Origin: an uncultured Solobacterium sp.
Lineage (GTDB): Bacteria > Bacillota_I > Bacilli_A > Erysipelotrichales > Erysipelotrichaceae
DNA length: 52,160 nt
Assembly (NCBI GenBank): GCA_900546285.1
Contig: URCJ01000006.1
Span: 1-52,160 of the forward strand
Direction of reading: 5' to 3'
A program made the translations under genes and the position numbers. Positions 8,076 to 16,938 of this stretch are shown here, piece after piece. Every line of letters begins with the position of its first letter. The stretch's first letter is position 1. Under the pieces are notes generated by a model. That model was not told where the DNA came from. It worked only from the letters and a program-made list of their open reading frames with translations, and ran no database searches.

Positions 8076-8090
8076 TGGTAAAATGACAAT
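8076..8090 (+). promoter_or_regulatory. Extended -10 promoter; predicted leaderless start of the MBOAT gene
   Basis: TGG followed by TAAAAT (8079-8084) is an extended -10 element that ends 6 bases before the ATG at 8091. No ribosome-binding site fits in between, so transcription probably starts at or next to the A of ATG. Confidence 0.55.
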
Positions 8091-9431
8091 ATGATATTCT
8101 CAAGTGTTAGTTTTTTATTTTATTTCTTACCGATAGTGATTATTCTATATTTTCTATTGCCTAAGAAATATCGTAATCTATTATTGTTTATAAGTAGTCT
8201 TTTCTTCTATTTTGTAGGAGAGAAACAATATTGTTTAATTTTATTGTTTTCATGTGTTTTTAATTATCAATATGCTAAAAGAATTAAAGATAAAAAGACT
8301 TTATGGTTTGGTGTAATTGTTAATTTATCGTTATTGATTTATTTTAAATATACTAATTTTATTGTCGATGATGTCTTGGGTTTAAATTTAGGTTTGCGTA
8401 TTGTGTTACCTATTGGTATATCTTTCTTTACTTTCCAGGCAATCAGTTATTTGATTGATGTTTATAGAGGTGATGTAAAGGCTAGTAAGTCATTTATTAA
8501 CTTTAGCACTTACTTAACTTTCTTTCCACAACTTATCGCAGGTCCTATCGTAAGATATGAGACTGTTAATAAAGAATTAATAGAAAGACATGAAAACGAA
8601 GATGATTGTGCTAAGGGCATTGTACGTTTTTGTGTAGGCTTATTTAAGAAAGTAGTAATCGCAGATACCTTAGGAAGTATTGTGAAATTACTTAGTGCTA
8701 TCAAGGCTCGTTCAAGCTTGTCATATTTCTTAGAGATGATTAGTGCTACGATGCAACTATATTATGATTTTAGTGCTTATAGTGATATGGCTATTGGTAT
8801 GGCCTTAATCTTTGGTTTTCATTTCTTAGAGAATTTTAATTATCCTTTGATTGCTACTTCAGTAAAAGACTTTTGGCGTAGATGGCATATATCGTTATCA
8901 TCTTTCTTAAAGGATTATATTTATATTCCACTTGGTGGTAGTAGGTGTTCTAATTCAAGATATATCTTTAATTTGTTTGTAGTGTGGTTTTTAACAGGTT
9001 TCTGGCATGGTGCTGATTATAATTTCATTCTTTGGGGCCTATATTTTGGTTTAGTTCTTATAATTGAAAAGTTTGTGTTTAAAAGCTTTTTTGATAGACA
9101 TAAGGTATTAGGATTTATTTATACTTTCTTGATTGTTAATATTTCTTTTGTGATTTTTAATCATTCTAATATTTTGGATGTTAAAAATTTCATGACTGGT
9201 TTATTCAACTTCAAATATCTAGTTGATAAGGATACTTTATTTTATTTAAAGAATTATGTAGTGTTCTTTATAGTGTGCATTATAGGCATTACACCATTAT
9301 GTAAAAATATTTATTCAAGATTAAAGAATAAGGATTTGGCTAATATAGTACTGGTGGTCTTGTTATTGATTGTATCAACAGCTTATATTATTGATGCGAC
9401 TTTTATGCCGTTTTTGTATTTTAGGTTTTAG
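8091..9431 (+). CDS. MBOAT-family O-acyltransferase (AlgI/PatA-like)
   Basis: This is a polytopic membrane protein of 446 residues. It starts with the AlgI-type MIFSSVSFLFYFLP, has LPIGISFFTFQAISYLIDVY and PQLIAGPIVRY, then DFWRRWHISLSSFLKDYIYI, and ends with FLTGFWHGADYNFILWG, in which His 306 is the invariant catalytic histidine of MBOAT enzymes. Such proteins move acetyl groups from the cytoplasm across the membrane to a cell-surface polymer with help from an extracytoplasmic partner. The next gene, 3 bp away, encodes a DHHW/AlgX-like exported protein, the expected partner. The polymer (peptidoglycan, teichoic acid or capsule) cannot be told from the sequence. Confidence 0.9.
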   Translation: MIFSSVSFLFYFLPIVIILYFLLPKKYRNLLLFISSLFFYFVGEKQYCLILLFSCVFNYQYAKRIKDKKTLWFGVIVNLSLLIYFKYTNFIVDDVLGLNLGLRIVLPIGISFFTFQAISYLIDVYRGDVKASKSFINFSTYLTFFPQLIAGPIVRYETVNKELIERHENEDDCAKGIVRFCVGLFKKVVIADTLGSIVKLLSAIKARSSLSYFLEMISATMQLYYDFSAYSDMAIGMALIFGFHFLENFNYPLIATSVKDFWRRWHISLSSFLKDYIYIPLGGSRCSNSRYIFNLFVVWFLTGFWHGADYNFILWGLYFGLVLIIEKFVFKSFFDRHKVLGFIYTFLIVNISFVIFNHSNILDVKNFMTGLFNFKYLVDKDTLFYLKNYVVFFIVCIIGITPLCKNIYSRLKNKDLANIVLVVLLLIVSTAYIIDATFMPFLYFRF

Positions 9432-9434
9432 TTT

Positions 9435-10460
9435 ATGAAAAAGTTATTGATTATTGTATTTATATCTTTTATTAGCTTATTTGGATTTATAAGTCTTTTT
9501 AATAAGGAAGAAATATCAATTTATGAAAGAAGGAAGTTAAAGGCTTTTCCTAAAATAAAAGACAATAATAATTTCTTTGATGATTTAGATAAGTATTTAA
9601 GTGATCATTTTATCTTTAGACAAGACTTTAGGGAAGTTAAGGGATTTGTGAACTATAATCTTTTTAATATATCTATTAATAATAATGTGACTATCAAGGA
9701 TGATTACTTGTTTGAGTTAAGTGAAGTGAATTATAAGTCTTTGGATAATATTGTAAGTAAGATTAATGATATTGTTTCTAGGTTTAATATAAGTGATTAT
9801 GATGTGTTGTCTATTCCTTTGAAGAATCATTATGCTGGTTTGGATAGTACAAGTGATGATATAAATGATTATTTAAGTGGTAAATTAGATAATTATTATT
9901 CTTTAAAAGATGTATTATCACTATCAGATTATTATCGTACCGATATCCATATTAAGCAGGAATGTTTATCTGGTGTTGTAAGTAGGATACTTGAACTTTG
10001 TGAAATAGAGGAAAAAGATATTGATTATGTCTTGAATACATATGATAGGTTCTATGGTTCTTTATATGCCAAGATGGCTATAAGTATGAAGCCTGATACG
10101 ATTACTTATTTAACTAATGATTTGTTGAATGGCGTGAAGGTAGAAAGTGTTGAAGATAAAGACTTATTGGATGTCTATAATGTGTCAGAACTTGAATCGC
10201 TTGATCCATATAGTGTTTATTTAAATGGTCCTAAGGCATATTTAAAGATTGTGAATAAGAATGTTGAGGATAGAAAACTGATTATTTTTAGAGATTCATA
10301 TACATCTAGTATTGCGCCATTGTTGATTCCTTATTTTAGTGAAATAGAATTAATTGATCTAAGATATTACAGTAGTGATTTGCTTAATATTGATGGTGAT
10401 TCTAAGGTTTTATTCATATTTGGAAGTGAAGTGTTAAATAATTCATTTAGTATCAAATAA
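9435..10460 (+). CDS. DHHW-family exported protein, partner of the MBOAT acyltransferase
   Basis: The N-terminus is a signal anchor (MKKLLIIVFISFISLFGFIS) followed by ERRKLKAFPKI and KYLSDHFIFRQDFREVKG, the typical opening of DHHW/AlgX-type SGNH-like proteins. Near the end is FRDSYTSSIAPLLIPYFSEI then IDLRYY, the usual Asp-Ser-Tyr block of this family. It should work outside the membrane, taking acetyl groups from the MBOAT protein and placing them on a surface glycan. 341 residues is typical. A terminator follows at 10553-10579 within the next gene's leader. Confidence 0.75.
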   Translation: MKKLLIIVFISFISLFGFISLFNKEEISIYERRKLKAFPKIKDNNNFFDDLDKYLSDHFIFRQDFREVKGFVNYNLFNISINNNVTIKDDYLFELSEVNYKSLDNIVSKINDIVSRFNISDYDVLSIPLKNHYAGLDSTSDDINDYLSGKLDNYYSLKDVLSLSDYYRTDIHIKQECLSGVVSRILELCEIEEKDIDYVLNTYDRFYGSLYAKMAISMKPDTITYLTNDLLNGVKVESVEDKDLLDVYNVSELESLDPYSVYLNGPKAYLKIVNKNVEDRKLIIFRDSYTSSIAPLLIPYFSEIELIDLRYYSSDLLNIDGDSKVLFIFGSEVLNNSFSIK

Positions 10461-10464
10461 TATA

Positions 10465-10579
10465 TTGATTTTTTTGACTATAATGGTATGATATTTTTGT
10501 TCATTAGTTCTTTTTTAGCTTTATATTAAGGCTTTTGGGAAATGATAGGTATGCCCATCTATTTTGATGGGCTTTATTT
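10465..10579 (+). promoter_or_regulatory. Promoter and structured leader with attenuator-like terminator before the ECF operon
   Basis: TTGATT (10465-10470) and TATGAT (10487-10492, 16-bp spacer) form a plausible promoter; TATAAT at 10479 is an alternative -10. The roughly 100-base leader contains a hairpin AGCTTT (10517-10522) with AAGGCT (10528-10533), a possible TGGG (10536-10539) with CCCA (10554-10557) pairing, and a terminator GCCCATC (10553-10559) with GATGGGC (10566-10572) followed by TTTATTTATTT. The TGGG/CCCA pairing and the terminator are mutually exclusive. I cannot match it to a known riboswitch class. The terminator also closes the upstream MBOAT-DHHW unit. The ribosome site AGGAGGAG lies after it. 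Confidence 0.5.
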
Positions 10580-10615
10580 ATTTGGTGGACAGAAAATTAG
10601 GAGGAGATTTTTCAA

Positions 10616-11194
10616 ATGGAAAAACAAAGTGTTGGTAAGATTCTTCTTGGTAAGTGGGATACTAAGACAATTGTTGGTGTTGCGATTGGTGTTGCATTGT
10701 TTGGTGTCTTAATGGACTATGCTTCTATTAAGGTTTTCACAAACACAAACTTAACTTTAGCTATGATTGTTCCTGTTATCGTTGGTGGACTATTTGGACC
10801 TCTACCTGCAGCTTTAGCTTGTGGTTTAGGTAACTGTTTAGCTGACTTAATCGGTGGCTGGGGCATGTGGTTTGACTGGTCAATCGGTAATGCTTTCTTA
10901 GGTTTCTGTGTTGGTTGTTTAAAGTTATATGGTGCTGATATCGAAAACGGTAAGTTTGATGCTAAGCAAATGATTATCTATGTAATCGTTGCGGTTGTTG
11001 GTAATGCCTTAGCATTTGGTGTTGTTACACCTATTTTCTCTGCATTGTTATATCAATCAGAATTAACTATTACTTTCATTCAATCTTTAACAGGCGGTAT
11101 TTCTAATACAATCGTACTTGTTGTTGCTGGTATTCCTATTCTTAAGGCATTAGCTGCAAGAAACGCAAAAGCTACAAACCTAACTAAAGAATAA
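10616..11194 (+). CDS. ECF transporter S component (UPF0397 family)
   Basis: The 192-residue hydrophobic protein has about six membrane segments. TKTIVGVAIGVALFGVLMDY near the N-terminus and the GGLFGPLPAALACGLGNCLA and WFDWSIGNAFLGF blocks fit the UPF0397 ECF substrate-binding family (annotated in databases as riboflavin-type, with weak evidence). It binds the vitamin or nucleoside-like substrate in the membrane and docks on the EcfT-EcfA module encoded directly downstream. Because SAM-cleaving DUF62 genes follow in the same run, the substrate may be a nucleoside or methionine/SAM-related compound; this is inference. Confidence 0.85.
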   Translation: MEKQSVGKILLGKWDTKTIVGVAIGVALFGVLMDYASIKVFTNTNLTLAMIVPVIVGGLFGPLPAALACGLGNCLADLIGGWGMWFDWSIGNAFLGFCVGCLKLYGADIENGKFDAKQMIIYVIVAVVGNALAFGVVTPIFSALLYQSELTITFIQSLTGGISNTIVLVVAGIPILKALAARNAKATNLTKE

Positions 11195-11196
11195 TT

Positions 11197-12912
11197 ATGT
11201 TAAAAGAGCCTATAATTGAGTTCAAGGATTTTAGTTTTCGTTATAAATCTCAAAACGAAGCTACTTTAAAGAATATCAATTTAACTATCTACAAGGGAGA
11301 GAAGGTACTATTGTTAGGTCCTTCTGGTTGTGGTAAGTCAACTCTTGCTAATTGTATCAATGGAATTATTCCATTCTCTTTTAATGGTGAAATAAAGGGT
11401 TCATGTAAAATTGCTGGAGTAGAGTCATCTACTTCCAGCATTTTTAAATTAAGTTCGGTTGTTGGAACAGTATTACAAGATTCTGATGCCCAGTTTGTTG
11501 GTTTGTCGGTGGGCGAAGATATCGCATATGCTTTAGAAAATAATATGGTTCCAAGAAACGTGATGCTTAAGAAGGTTAAGGATGCGGCTACTATTGTTCA
11601 TATGGAAGATTTCTTAGAGTCTGTTCCATATAATCTTTCTGGTGGTCAGAAACAAAGAGTTTCTCTTGCTGGTATCATGCATGATGATGTCCAAATTTTG
11701 TTGTTTGATGAGCCTTTGGCTGCATTAGATCCTCAAATGGGTAATCAAGCTATCGCTTTAATTGATGAGATTCAAAAGGAAAATGATAAGACAGTTTTAA
11801 TTATTGAGCATCGTTTAGAGGATGTTTTATATAGACCTGTTAATCGTATTATTTTGATGTGTGATGGTGAGATTATCGCTGATACTACTCCTGATAAATT
11901 ATTATGTAGTGAAAAGCTTAGAAAAGATGGCATTAGAGAGCCGCTTTATCTAAGTGCTTTGAATATGGCTTCTTGTAAGTTTAGTGAAGATGATCATCCA
12001 AGTGATATCTTCTCTATGAATCTTGATAAGTATAAGGATAAACTAGTTTCTTATTTTACTAGTGTTAAGACTAGTGATGTGAAAAAGAGCAATGAATGCT
12101 TACTAGAAGTAAAGAACGTTTCATATAAATATAAGAATCGTAATGTGAAGGTTCTTGATGATGTATCTTTTAAGGTCTATAAGGGCGAGAAGATTGCGAT
12201 TGTTGGTAAGAATGGTGCTGGTAAGTCTACTATCGCTAAGATGTTGTGCGGGGTTATTAGACCACTTGAGGGTGAGATACTTTTAAATGGTGAGAATTAT
12301 TTAAAGTATTCTATTAAGGAAATTGGTCAAAAGATTGGCTATGTTATGCAAAATCCTAATCAGATGCTTGTTAAGGATATCATCAAAGATGAGGTTTCTT
12401 TGGGACTAAAACTAAATGGCTATAGTGACGAAGAAATCGAAAAGAGAATTGAAGAGGCTTTAAAGATGTGTAACTTGTGGCCTATGCGTAATTGGCCAGT
12501 TGGTGTTGTAAGCTATGGTCAAAAGAAGAGAGTTACTATCGCTTCTATCTTAGCTATGAAGCCTGAGATTATTGTGCTTGATGAGCCTACTGCAGGACAA
12601 GATTATAAGGTATATACCGAGATTATGTCATTCTTAGAGGAATTAAATAGGGACTATGGTATTACTATCTTGTTTATTACTCATGATATGCACTTGGCTA
12701 TTGAATATACTGATAGGGCTATCGTGTTTGCGGAAGGAAAATGTGTTGGTGATGATTCTGTTTATAAGATCTTGTCTAATAATGAGATTATTGAGATGGC
12801 TAATCTTAAACAAACTTCACTTTATACTTTGGCAAAGAGAATTGGTGTTAAGCCAGAACTTATGATTGATTCGTTTATTAGCGAGGAAAGGAGAAGAAGA
12901 CATGAATCATAG
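11197..12912 (+). CDS. ECF transporter ATPase, two fused ABC domains
   Basis: Two ABC ATPase domains are joined in one 571-residue chain. Domain 1 has Walker A GPSGCGKST (41-49), signature LSGGQKQR and Walker B ILLFDEPLAALDP. Domain 2 has Walker A GKNGAGKST (337 on), Walker B IIVLDEPTAGQD and a degenerate signature VSYGQKKR, where SYGQ replaces SGGQ. This is the YkoD-like arrangement in which EcfA1 and EcfA2 are fused. It powers uptake by the S and T components on either side. The gene starts 2 bp after the S-component stop and overlaps ecfT by 11 bp. Confidence 0.93.
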   Translation: MLKEPIIEFKDFSFRYKSQNEATLKNINLTIYKGEKVLLLGPSGCGKSTLANCINGIIPFSFNGEIKGSCKIAGVESSTSSIFKLSSVVGTVLQDSDAQFVGLSVGEDIAYALENNMVPRNVMLKKVKDAATIVHMEDFLESVPYNLSGGQKQRVSLAGIMHDDVQILLFDEPLAALDPQMGNQAIALIDEIQKENDKTVLIIEHRLEDVLYRPVNRIILMCDGEIIADTTPDKLLCSEKLRKDGIREPLYLSALNMASCKFSEDDHPSDIFSMNLDKYKDKLVSYFTSVKTSDVKKSNECLLEVKNVSYKYKNRNVKVLDDVSFKVYKGEKIAIVGKNGAGKSTIAKMLCGVIRPLEGEILLNGENYLKYSIKEIGQKIGYVMQNPNQMLVKDIIKDEVSLGLKLNGYSDEEIEKRIEEALKMCNLWPMRNWPVGVVSYGQKKRVTIASILAMKPEIIVLDEPTAGQDYKVYTEIMSFLEELNRDYGITILFITHDMHLAIEYTDRAIVFAEGKCVGDDSVYKILSNNEIIEMANLKQTSLYTLAKRIGVKPELMIDSFISEERRRRHES

Positions 12913-13750
12913 TGATATTATTAATCTTACTCCTGGTTCGACTTTTCTTCATCGTTTGACAGGTACTACTAAGGTTAGACTTTTTATTGTGTTAATTGTT
13001 TATGTAATGATGTCTTTTGATTTCCGTTTGATTGCACCATTATTTGTGATTGCACTAATTGGTCTTATTTCTTTAAAACCTAAGTGGAAGACTTTGAAGG
13101 TTATTATTATCATTGTTGTGTTGATGAATGTCTTTAATATCTTCTTATTCTGGTTGGCTGATCCTCATTATGGTTTATCACTAACAAACGATGATACAGT
13201 CTTGTTTGCGTTTAATAGTTATTTAGTGGTTACAAGGGGTACTCTATGGTATCTAGGAGTTAGACTTTTGAAGATGCTTACTTCTTTCTTGGTTTCTATG
13301 TGTTTTATTATTTCAATTACGCCAAGTGAGATGGCTGCCGGTTTAACTTCTATTGGTCTTCCTTATAAGTTTGGTTCTATTGTTGAGATTGCCTTTAGAT
13401 ATATTCCTGATATTTCTAGAGACTATGAGAATATCTCAATCTCTATGCAGTGTCGTGGTCTAGAGCTAGATAAGAAGAAGGCTTCTCCTTTTGAACGTTT
13501 GAAACAAACCGTTATGATTTTAATTCCTTTGGTTATCACATCTTTTGATAGAGTTAATGATATTGCCAATGCGATGGATTTAAGAGGTTTTGGTAAGCAT
13601 AAGAAGAGAACTTATTATGCTGAGCATGAGATTATTAAGGGTGAGAAGATTTTTATTGCCTTCTATCTTATTGTGTTTGCGTTTGTAATTTTCTATTCTA
13701 TTTATTCTAGAGTAGTTACTTTCCCTACTAAGATGTGGATTTATTGGTAA
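12902..13750 (+). CDS. ECF transporter T component (EcfT)
   Basis: The start is set at ATG 12902 because AAAGGAGA sits just upstream, within the end of the ATPase gene; a longer frame opening at 12866 lacks this. TPGSTFLHRLTGTTKVRL at the N-terminus is the standard EcfT/CbiQ opening, and the two coupling motifs are visible as SMQCRGLE and AMDLRGFG (the A-R-G type helices that contact the ATPases). About five membrane segments and a length of 282 residues are normal. It forms the shared transmembrane scaffold of the ECF importer. Confidence 0.9.
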   Translation: MNHSDIINLTPGSTFLHRLTGTTKVRLFIVLIVYVMMSFDFRLIAPLFVIALIGLISLKPKWKTLKVIIIIVVLMNVFNIFLFWLADPHYGLSLTNDDTVLFAFNSYLVVTRGTLWYLGVRLLKMLTSFLVSMCFIISITPSEMAAGLTSIGLPYKFGSIVEIAFRYIPDISRDYENISISMQCRGLELDKKKASPFERLKQTVMILIPLVITSFDRVNDIANAMDLRGFGKHKKRTYYAEHEIIKGEKIFIAFYLIVFAFVIFYSIYSRVVTFPTKMWIYW

Positions 13751-13754
13751 TTAT

Positions 13755-15092
13755 ATGGATTATAAGAAAATATTTGATGATAATCTTGAAACTTTAAGGT
13801 CTTTATTGAAGATTAATTCTATTTATGATGAGAAGACTATAGATGATGAAAATCCTTATGGAAAGGGTTGCAAAGAAGCTTTGGATTTCATGAAGGACTT
13901 AGCTATAAAAGATGGTTTTATAGTTAAGGATTATGATAATAAGGCTATTTCTATCAGCTATGTTGATAATGAAGATGAAAGAATTGATGTAGTTAGTCAC
14001 TTGGATGTTGTCAGCGTTGATGATAAGTGGTCATATGATCCTTTTGGTGCTGTGATTAAAGATGGTAAACTTTATGGTCGTGGTAGCGAAGATATGAAGA
14101 CTGCTGCTTTCTTGTCTTATTTAGTTTTGAGAGAATTAAGAAATAAGTATCCTAATACAAATAGAGAGATTAGGGTAGTATTCGGTAGCGATGAAGAGCG
14201 TACGATGGATGATATGCGTCATTATTGTTCGCTGGTTAAGAAACCATTGTTTGCGTTTTCGCCTGATGGTACTTTCCCTATGGTTATTGGTGAAAAGGGC
14301 GCTTTGATGTGGACAATAAGTGGCGATTATGATGGTGTTATCGAGTCACTTGATGGTGGTATCCAGTGCAATGTGGTGCCTCCTTATGTTAACTGTACTC
14401 TTAAGGATGATAGGTATACTGAAAAGTTAAGAGAGTATTTCTTAGATAAGAAGGCAAATGTAACTAGTGTTAATGGTAAGACTGTTATTCATGTAGATGG
14501 TGTGGCAGTGCATTGTTCAAGATGTTTTGATGGTGTTAATGCGATTAATGTCTTGTTGAAGGGTTTAGCTGAGATTTGTGAAGATGAAATGTGTAAGAAT
14601 CTTTATGATATCTTGGGTGAGGACTATGGTGCTGGTTTAGATTTTAAGGTTGATGAGGTGTTTGATACTTGTTTGACTGTTAACTTAGGCCGTTTAATTA
14701 TTAAAGATGGTAAGATTGATGGTCAGGTTGATGCAAGATACCCTGCTACTTTAACAAGCGCTGAGTTGACTAAGAAATTTAAAGAAAAGGCTATGTTTAA
14801 TGTTTCTTTGGATTATGATGATCCTCCAACTTTGAATAGTTTTGATGATCCTTATATCAAGGAAATGTTAGATGTTTATGATGGTGTTATGCATGATGGT
14901 TTAAAGCCTTATGTGTCAGGTGGTGTATCTTATTCTAAGGTGTTTAAGCATTGTGTAACCTTTGGTATGAATATGCCTAATAAAGAAAACTTAGCTCATC
15001 AGGTTGATGAATATGTGGAACTTGATGATTGTGTTAAGGCTTTGGAAATTTATTACAAGACTTTTGAAAGATTTATTGAAATGGAGATTTAA
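13755..15092 (+). CDS. M20-family dipeptidase (PepV/Sapep-like)
   Basis: Di-zinc peptidase motifs are seen in order: VVSHLDVVSV (metal His and catalytic Asp), LYGRGSEDMKTAA (bridging Asp), and GSDEERTMDD (catalytic Glu and metal Glu). The C-terminal VSGGVSYSKVFKH supplies the last His region. The 445-residue length and insertion of a lid domain match the PepV group of cytoplasmic dipeptidases. It starts 4 bp after ecfT and is followed within 4 bp by DUF62 genes, so it is transcribed with the ECF system, perhaps for hydrolysing imported short peptides or nucleosidyl-peptides. Confidence 0.88.
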   Translation: MDYKKIFDDNLETLRSLLKINSIYDEKTIDDENPYGKGCKEALDFMKDLAIKDGFIVKDYDNKAISISYVDNEDERIDVVSHLDVVSVDDKWSYDPFGAVIKDGKLYGRGSEDMKTAAFLSYLVLRELRNKYPNTNREIRVVFGSDEERTMDDMRHYCSLVKKPLFAFSPDGTFPMVIGEKGALMWTISGDYDGVIESLDGGIQCNVVPPYVNCTLKDDRYTEKLREYFLDKKANVTSVNGKTVIHVDGVAVHCSRCFDGVNAINVLLKGLAEICEDEMCKNLYDILGEDYGAGLDFKVDEVFDTCLTVNLGRLIIKDGKIDGQVDARYPATLTSAELTKKFKEKAMFNVSLDYDDPPTLNSFDDPYIKEMLDVYDGVMHDGLKPYVSGGVSYSKVFKHCVTFGMNMPNKENLAHQVDEYVELDDCVKALEIYYKTFERFIEMEI

Positions 15093-15095
15093 TTT

Positions 15096-15941
15096 ATGAA
15101 GAAGATGTTGGTGTTCCAAACGGACTTCACTTATGCAGAAGGTGCTGTTCCTTCAATGTTGGGTGTTGTTAAGAGTGTTGATTTAGATATTGAGTGTATT
15201 ACAGCTACACATCAAATTCCTCAATATGATACTTATTCTGCATCATTCAGATTGTATCAATATATTGATTTCTGGCCAAAGGGCACTATTTTTGTGTCTG
15301 TTGTTGACCCAGGCGTTGGTACAGCTAGAAGGGCTTGTGTTGCCAAGACTAAGAATGGTTATTTCATCGTTACTCCAGATAATGGTAGTTTGACTCATGT
15401 TTATAACAAGTGGGGCATTGAGGAAGTAAGAGAGATTGATGAGACTGTTAATAGACTTCATCGTGATGATAATGGTTATGTTTCTATTTTCCATGGCCGT
15501 GATTTATTTGGTTATTGTGCAGCTAAGTTAGCTAGTGGCAAGATTAGTTTTGAGGAAGTTGGACCTACTTATCCAGTTGAAGAGATTGTTAGACATGATA
15601 TTCACAAGGCACAAATTGTTGATGGTAAGTTAGAGGGTACTTTTGAGATTAATGATCCTAACTTTGGTAATCTTTGGACTAATATCCCATTGGATTTATT
15701 TAAGGAAATGGGTTTTAAGATGGGTGACAATGTTAAGACTACTATTTATTTAAATGATGAGGTAGTTTATAGTTGGAATCTTCCTTATTATGATTCATTC
15801 GGTAAGGCCCCTGCTAAGTCTATTATGATTTATAACAATGAATTAAATAATATGGCTTTAGCTGAGGTAGTTGGTAATTTATGTAAGAATTATGATTTAG
15901 ATTTTAGAAAGGGTTATAAGTTGGTATTTGAACATGAATAA
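15096..15941 (+). CDS. SAM hydroxide adenosyltransferase (DUF62 / SAM hydrolase), copy 1
   Basis: The N-terminal LVFQTDFTYAEGAVPSM, then VSVVDPGVGTARR and TPDNGSLTH, followed by SIFHGRDLFGYCAAKLASG, are the hallmark motifs of the DUF62 (fluorinase/chlorinase-like) family. Non-halogenating members cleave SAM with water to adenosine and methionine. 281 residues is full length, with the N-terminal Rossmann-like domain and C-terminal barrel (NDPNFGNLWTNIP). It is the first of a tandem pair at the end of an ECF transporter operon. Halogenase activity is unlikely because such genes are very rare and no halometabolite pathway is present. Confidence 0.88.
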   Translation: MKKMLVFQTDFTYAEGAVPSMLGVVKSVDLDIECITATHQIPQYDTYSASFRLYQYIDFWPKGTIFVSVVDPGVGTARRACVAKTKNGYFIVTPDNGSLTHVYNKWGIEEVREIDETVNRLHRDDNGYVSIFHGRDLFGYCAAKLASGKISFEEVGPTYPVEEIVRHDIHKAQIVDGKLEGTFEINDPNFGNLWTNIPLDLFKEMGFKMGDNVKTTIYLNDEVVYSWNLPYYDSFGKAPAKSIMIYNNELNNMALAEVVGNLCKNYDLDFRKGYKLVFEHE

Positions 15942-16776
15942 TTTATTAGTATTTCAAACAGATTTCGGTTTGGATGATGGCGCTATTAGTGCTATGGAAG
16001 GTGTTTCTTTTGGTGTTTCTCAAAGTTTGAATATTCGTCATTTGACTCATAATATTCCTCAATACAATATCTTTGATGCGTCTTATAGACTTTTCCAAGC
16101 AATTGGTTACTGGCCAGAAGGAACAGTGTTTGTATCAGTTATTGACCCAGGTGTTGGTAGTGCTCGTAAGTCAGTTGTTGCGAAGACTAAGACAGGTCAA
16201 TATATTGTTACTCCAGATAATGGTACTTTGACTCATATTAATAAGTTTGTTGGTATTGAGGAAGTAAGAGAGATTGAAGAAAGAGTTAATCGTTTAAAGA
16301 ATTCTGAATTATCTTATACTTTCCATGGTCGTGATGTTTATGCTTATACTGGTGCTCGACTTGCTTCTAATACTATTGATATGGAAGGTGTTGGTCCAAA
16401 GCTTAATGTTGAGGATATTGTTGAATTAGAACTTTATGGTTGCAAAGAGATTGAAAATGGTGTTAAGGGTCAAATTGATATTCTTGATGTTCGTTTTGGT
16501 TCATTATGGACTTCTATCCCATATGAAGAATTCAAGAAGTGTGGATTTAAGTTTGGTGATAATGTCCTAGTAAAGATTTATAACAGAGATGTTTGTGTTT
16601 ATACAAATACAATCAACTATGGCAAGTCTTTTGCGGATGTACCAATTTCAACTCCTATTATTTATATGAACTCTTCTTATCATATCGCTGTTGCGATTAA
16701 CCAAGGCTCATTTGCCAAGGCATATAACATTGGTGTTGGTAGTGATTGGAAGATCACTATGCAAAAGAGTATTTAA
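15934..16776 (+). CDS. SAM hydroxide adenosyltransferase (DUF62 / SAM hydrolase), copy 2
   Basis: A paralog of the preceding gene: LVFQTDFGLDDGAISAM, VSVIDPGVGSARKS, TPDNGTLTH, TFHGRDVYAYTGARLAS and LDVRFGSLWTSIP align one-to-one with copy 1. The start is ATG 15934, which overlaps the copy 1 stop by 8 bp; a TTG at 15928 is in frame but unnecessary. Two copies side by side suggest a hetero-oligomer or split specificity (the family forms trimers with active sites at subunit interfaces). It ends the ECF-M20-DUF62 operon ahead of a terminator. Confidence 0.88.
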   Translation: MNNLLVFQTDFGLDDGAISAMEGVSFGVSQSLNIRHLTHNIPQYNIFDASYRLFQAIGYWPEGTVFVSVIDPGVGSARKSVVAKTKTGQYIVTPDNGTLTHINKFVGIEEVREIEERVNRLKNSELSYTFHGRDVYAYTGARLASNTIDMEGVGPKLNVEDIVELELYGCKEIENGVKGQIDILDVRFGSLWTSIPYEEFKKCGFKFGDNVLVKIYNRDVCVYTNTINYGKSFADVPISTPIIYMNSSYHIAVAINQGSFAKAYNIGVGSDWKITMQKSI

Positions 16777-16803
16777 TTAATACTGTTAGTTAATTAAATT
16801 GAA

Positions 16804-16836
16804 TCGGTTGTCTGTGTAATATGGGCAACCTTTTTT
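16804..16836 (+). terminator. Intrinsic terminator of the ECF-DUF62 operon
   Basis: GGTTGTC (16806-16812) pairs with GGCAACC (16824-16830, one G-U) and is followed by TTTTTT. Confidence 0.8.
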
Positions 16837-16938
16837 ATCCACTTTTCCACATTGACAATGGCAAAAATATGGGAATATGTTGGGAATAAAAGTTCATGTT
16901 TCCTTTCTATAATCACCTTACAAGCGAGGTATAAAGAT

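Noticed and set aside
12866..12901. Upstream start for ecfT
   Set aside because: ATG 12902 has the correctly spaced AAAGGAGA; the extra residues are not part of the EcfT family.
15096..16776. Possible fluorinase or chlorinase activity of the DUF62 pair
   Set aside because: Motifs fit the common hydrolase branch; no halogen-pathway genes or the insertion loop expected of fluorinase could be seen.
16835..16843. TTATCCACT, one mismatch from a DnaA box, near a terminator
   Set aside because: Single site, no cluster of DnaA boxes, no dnaA or dnaN nearby, so not evidence for an origin of replication.
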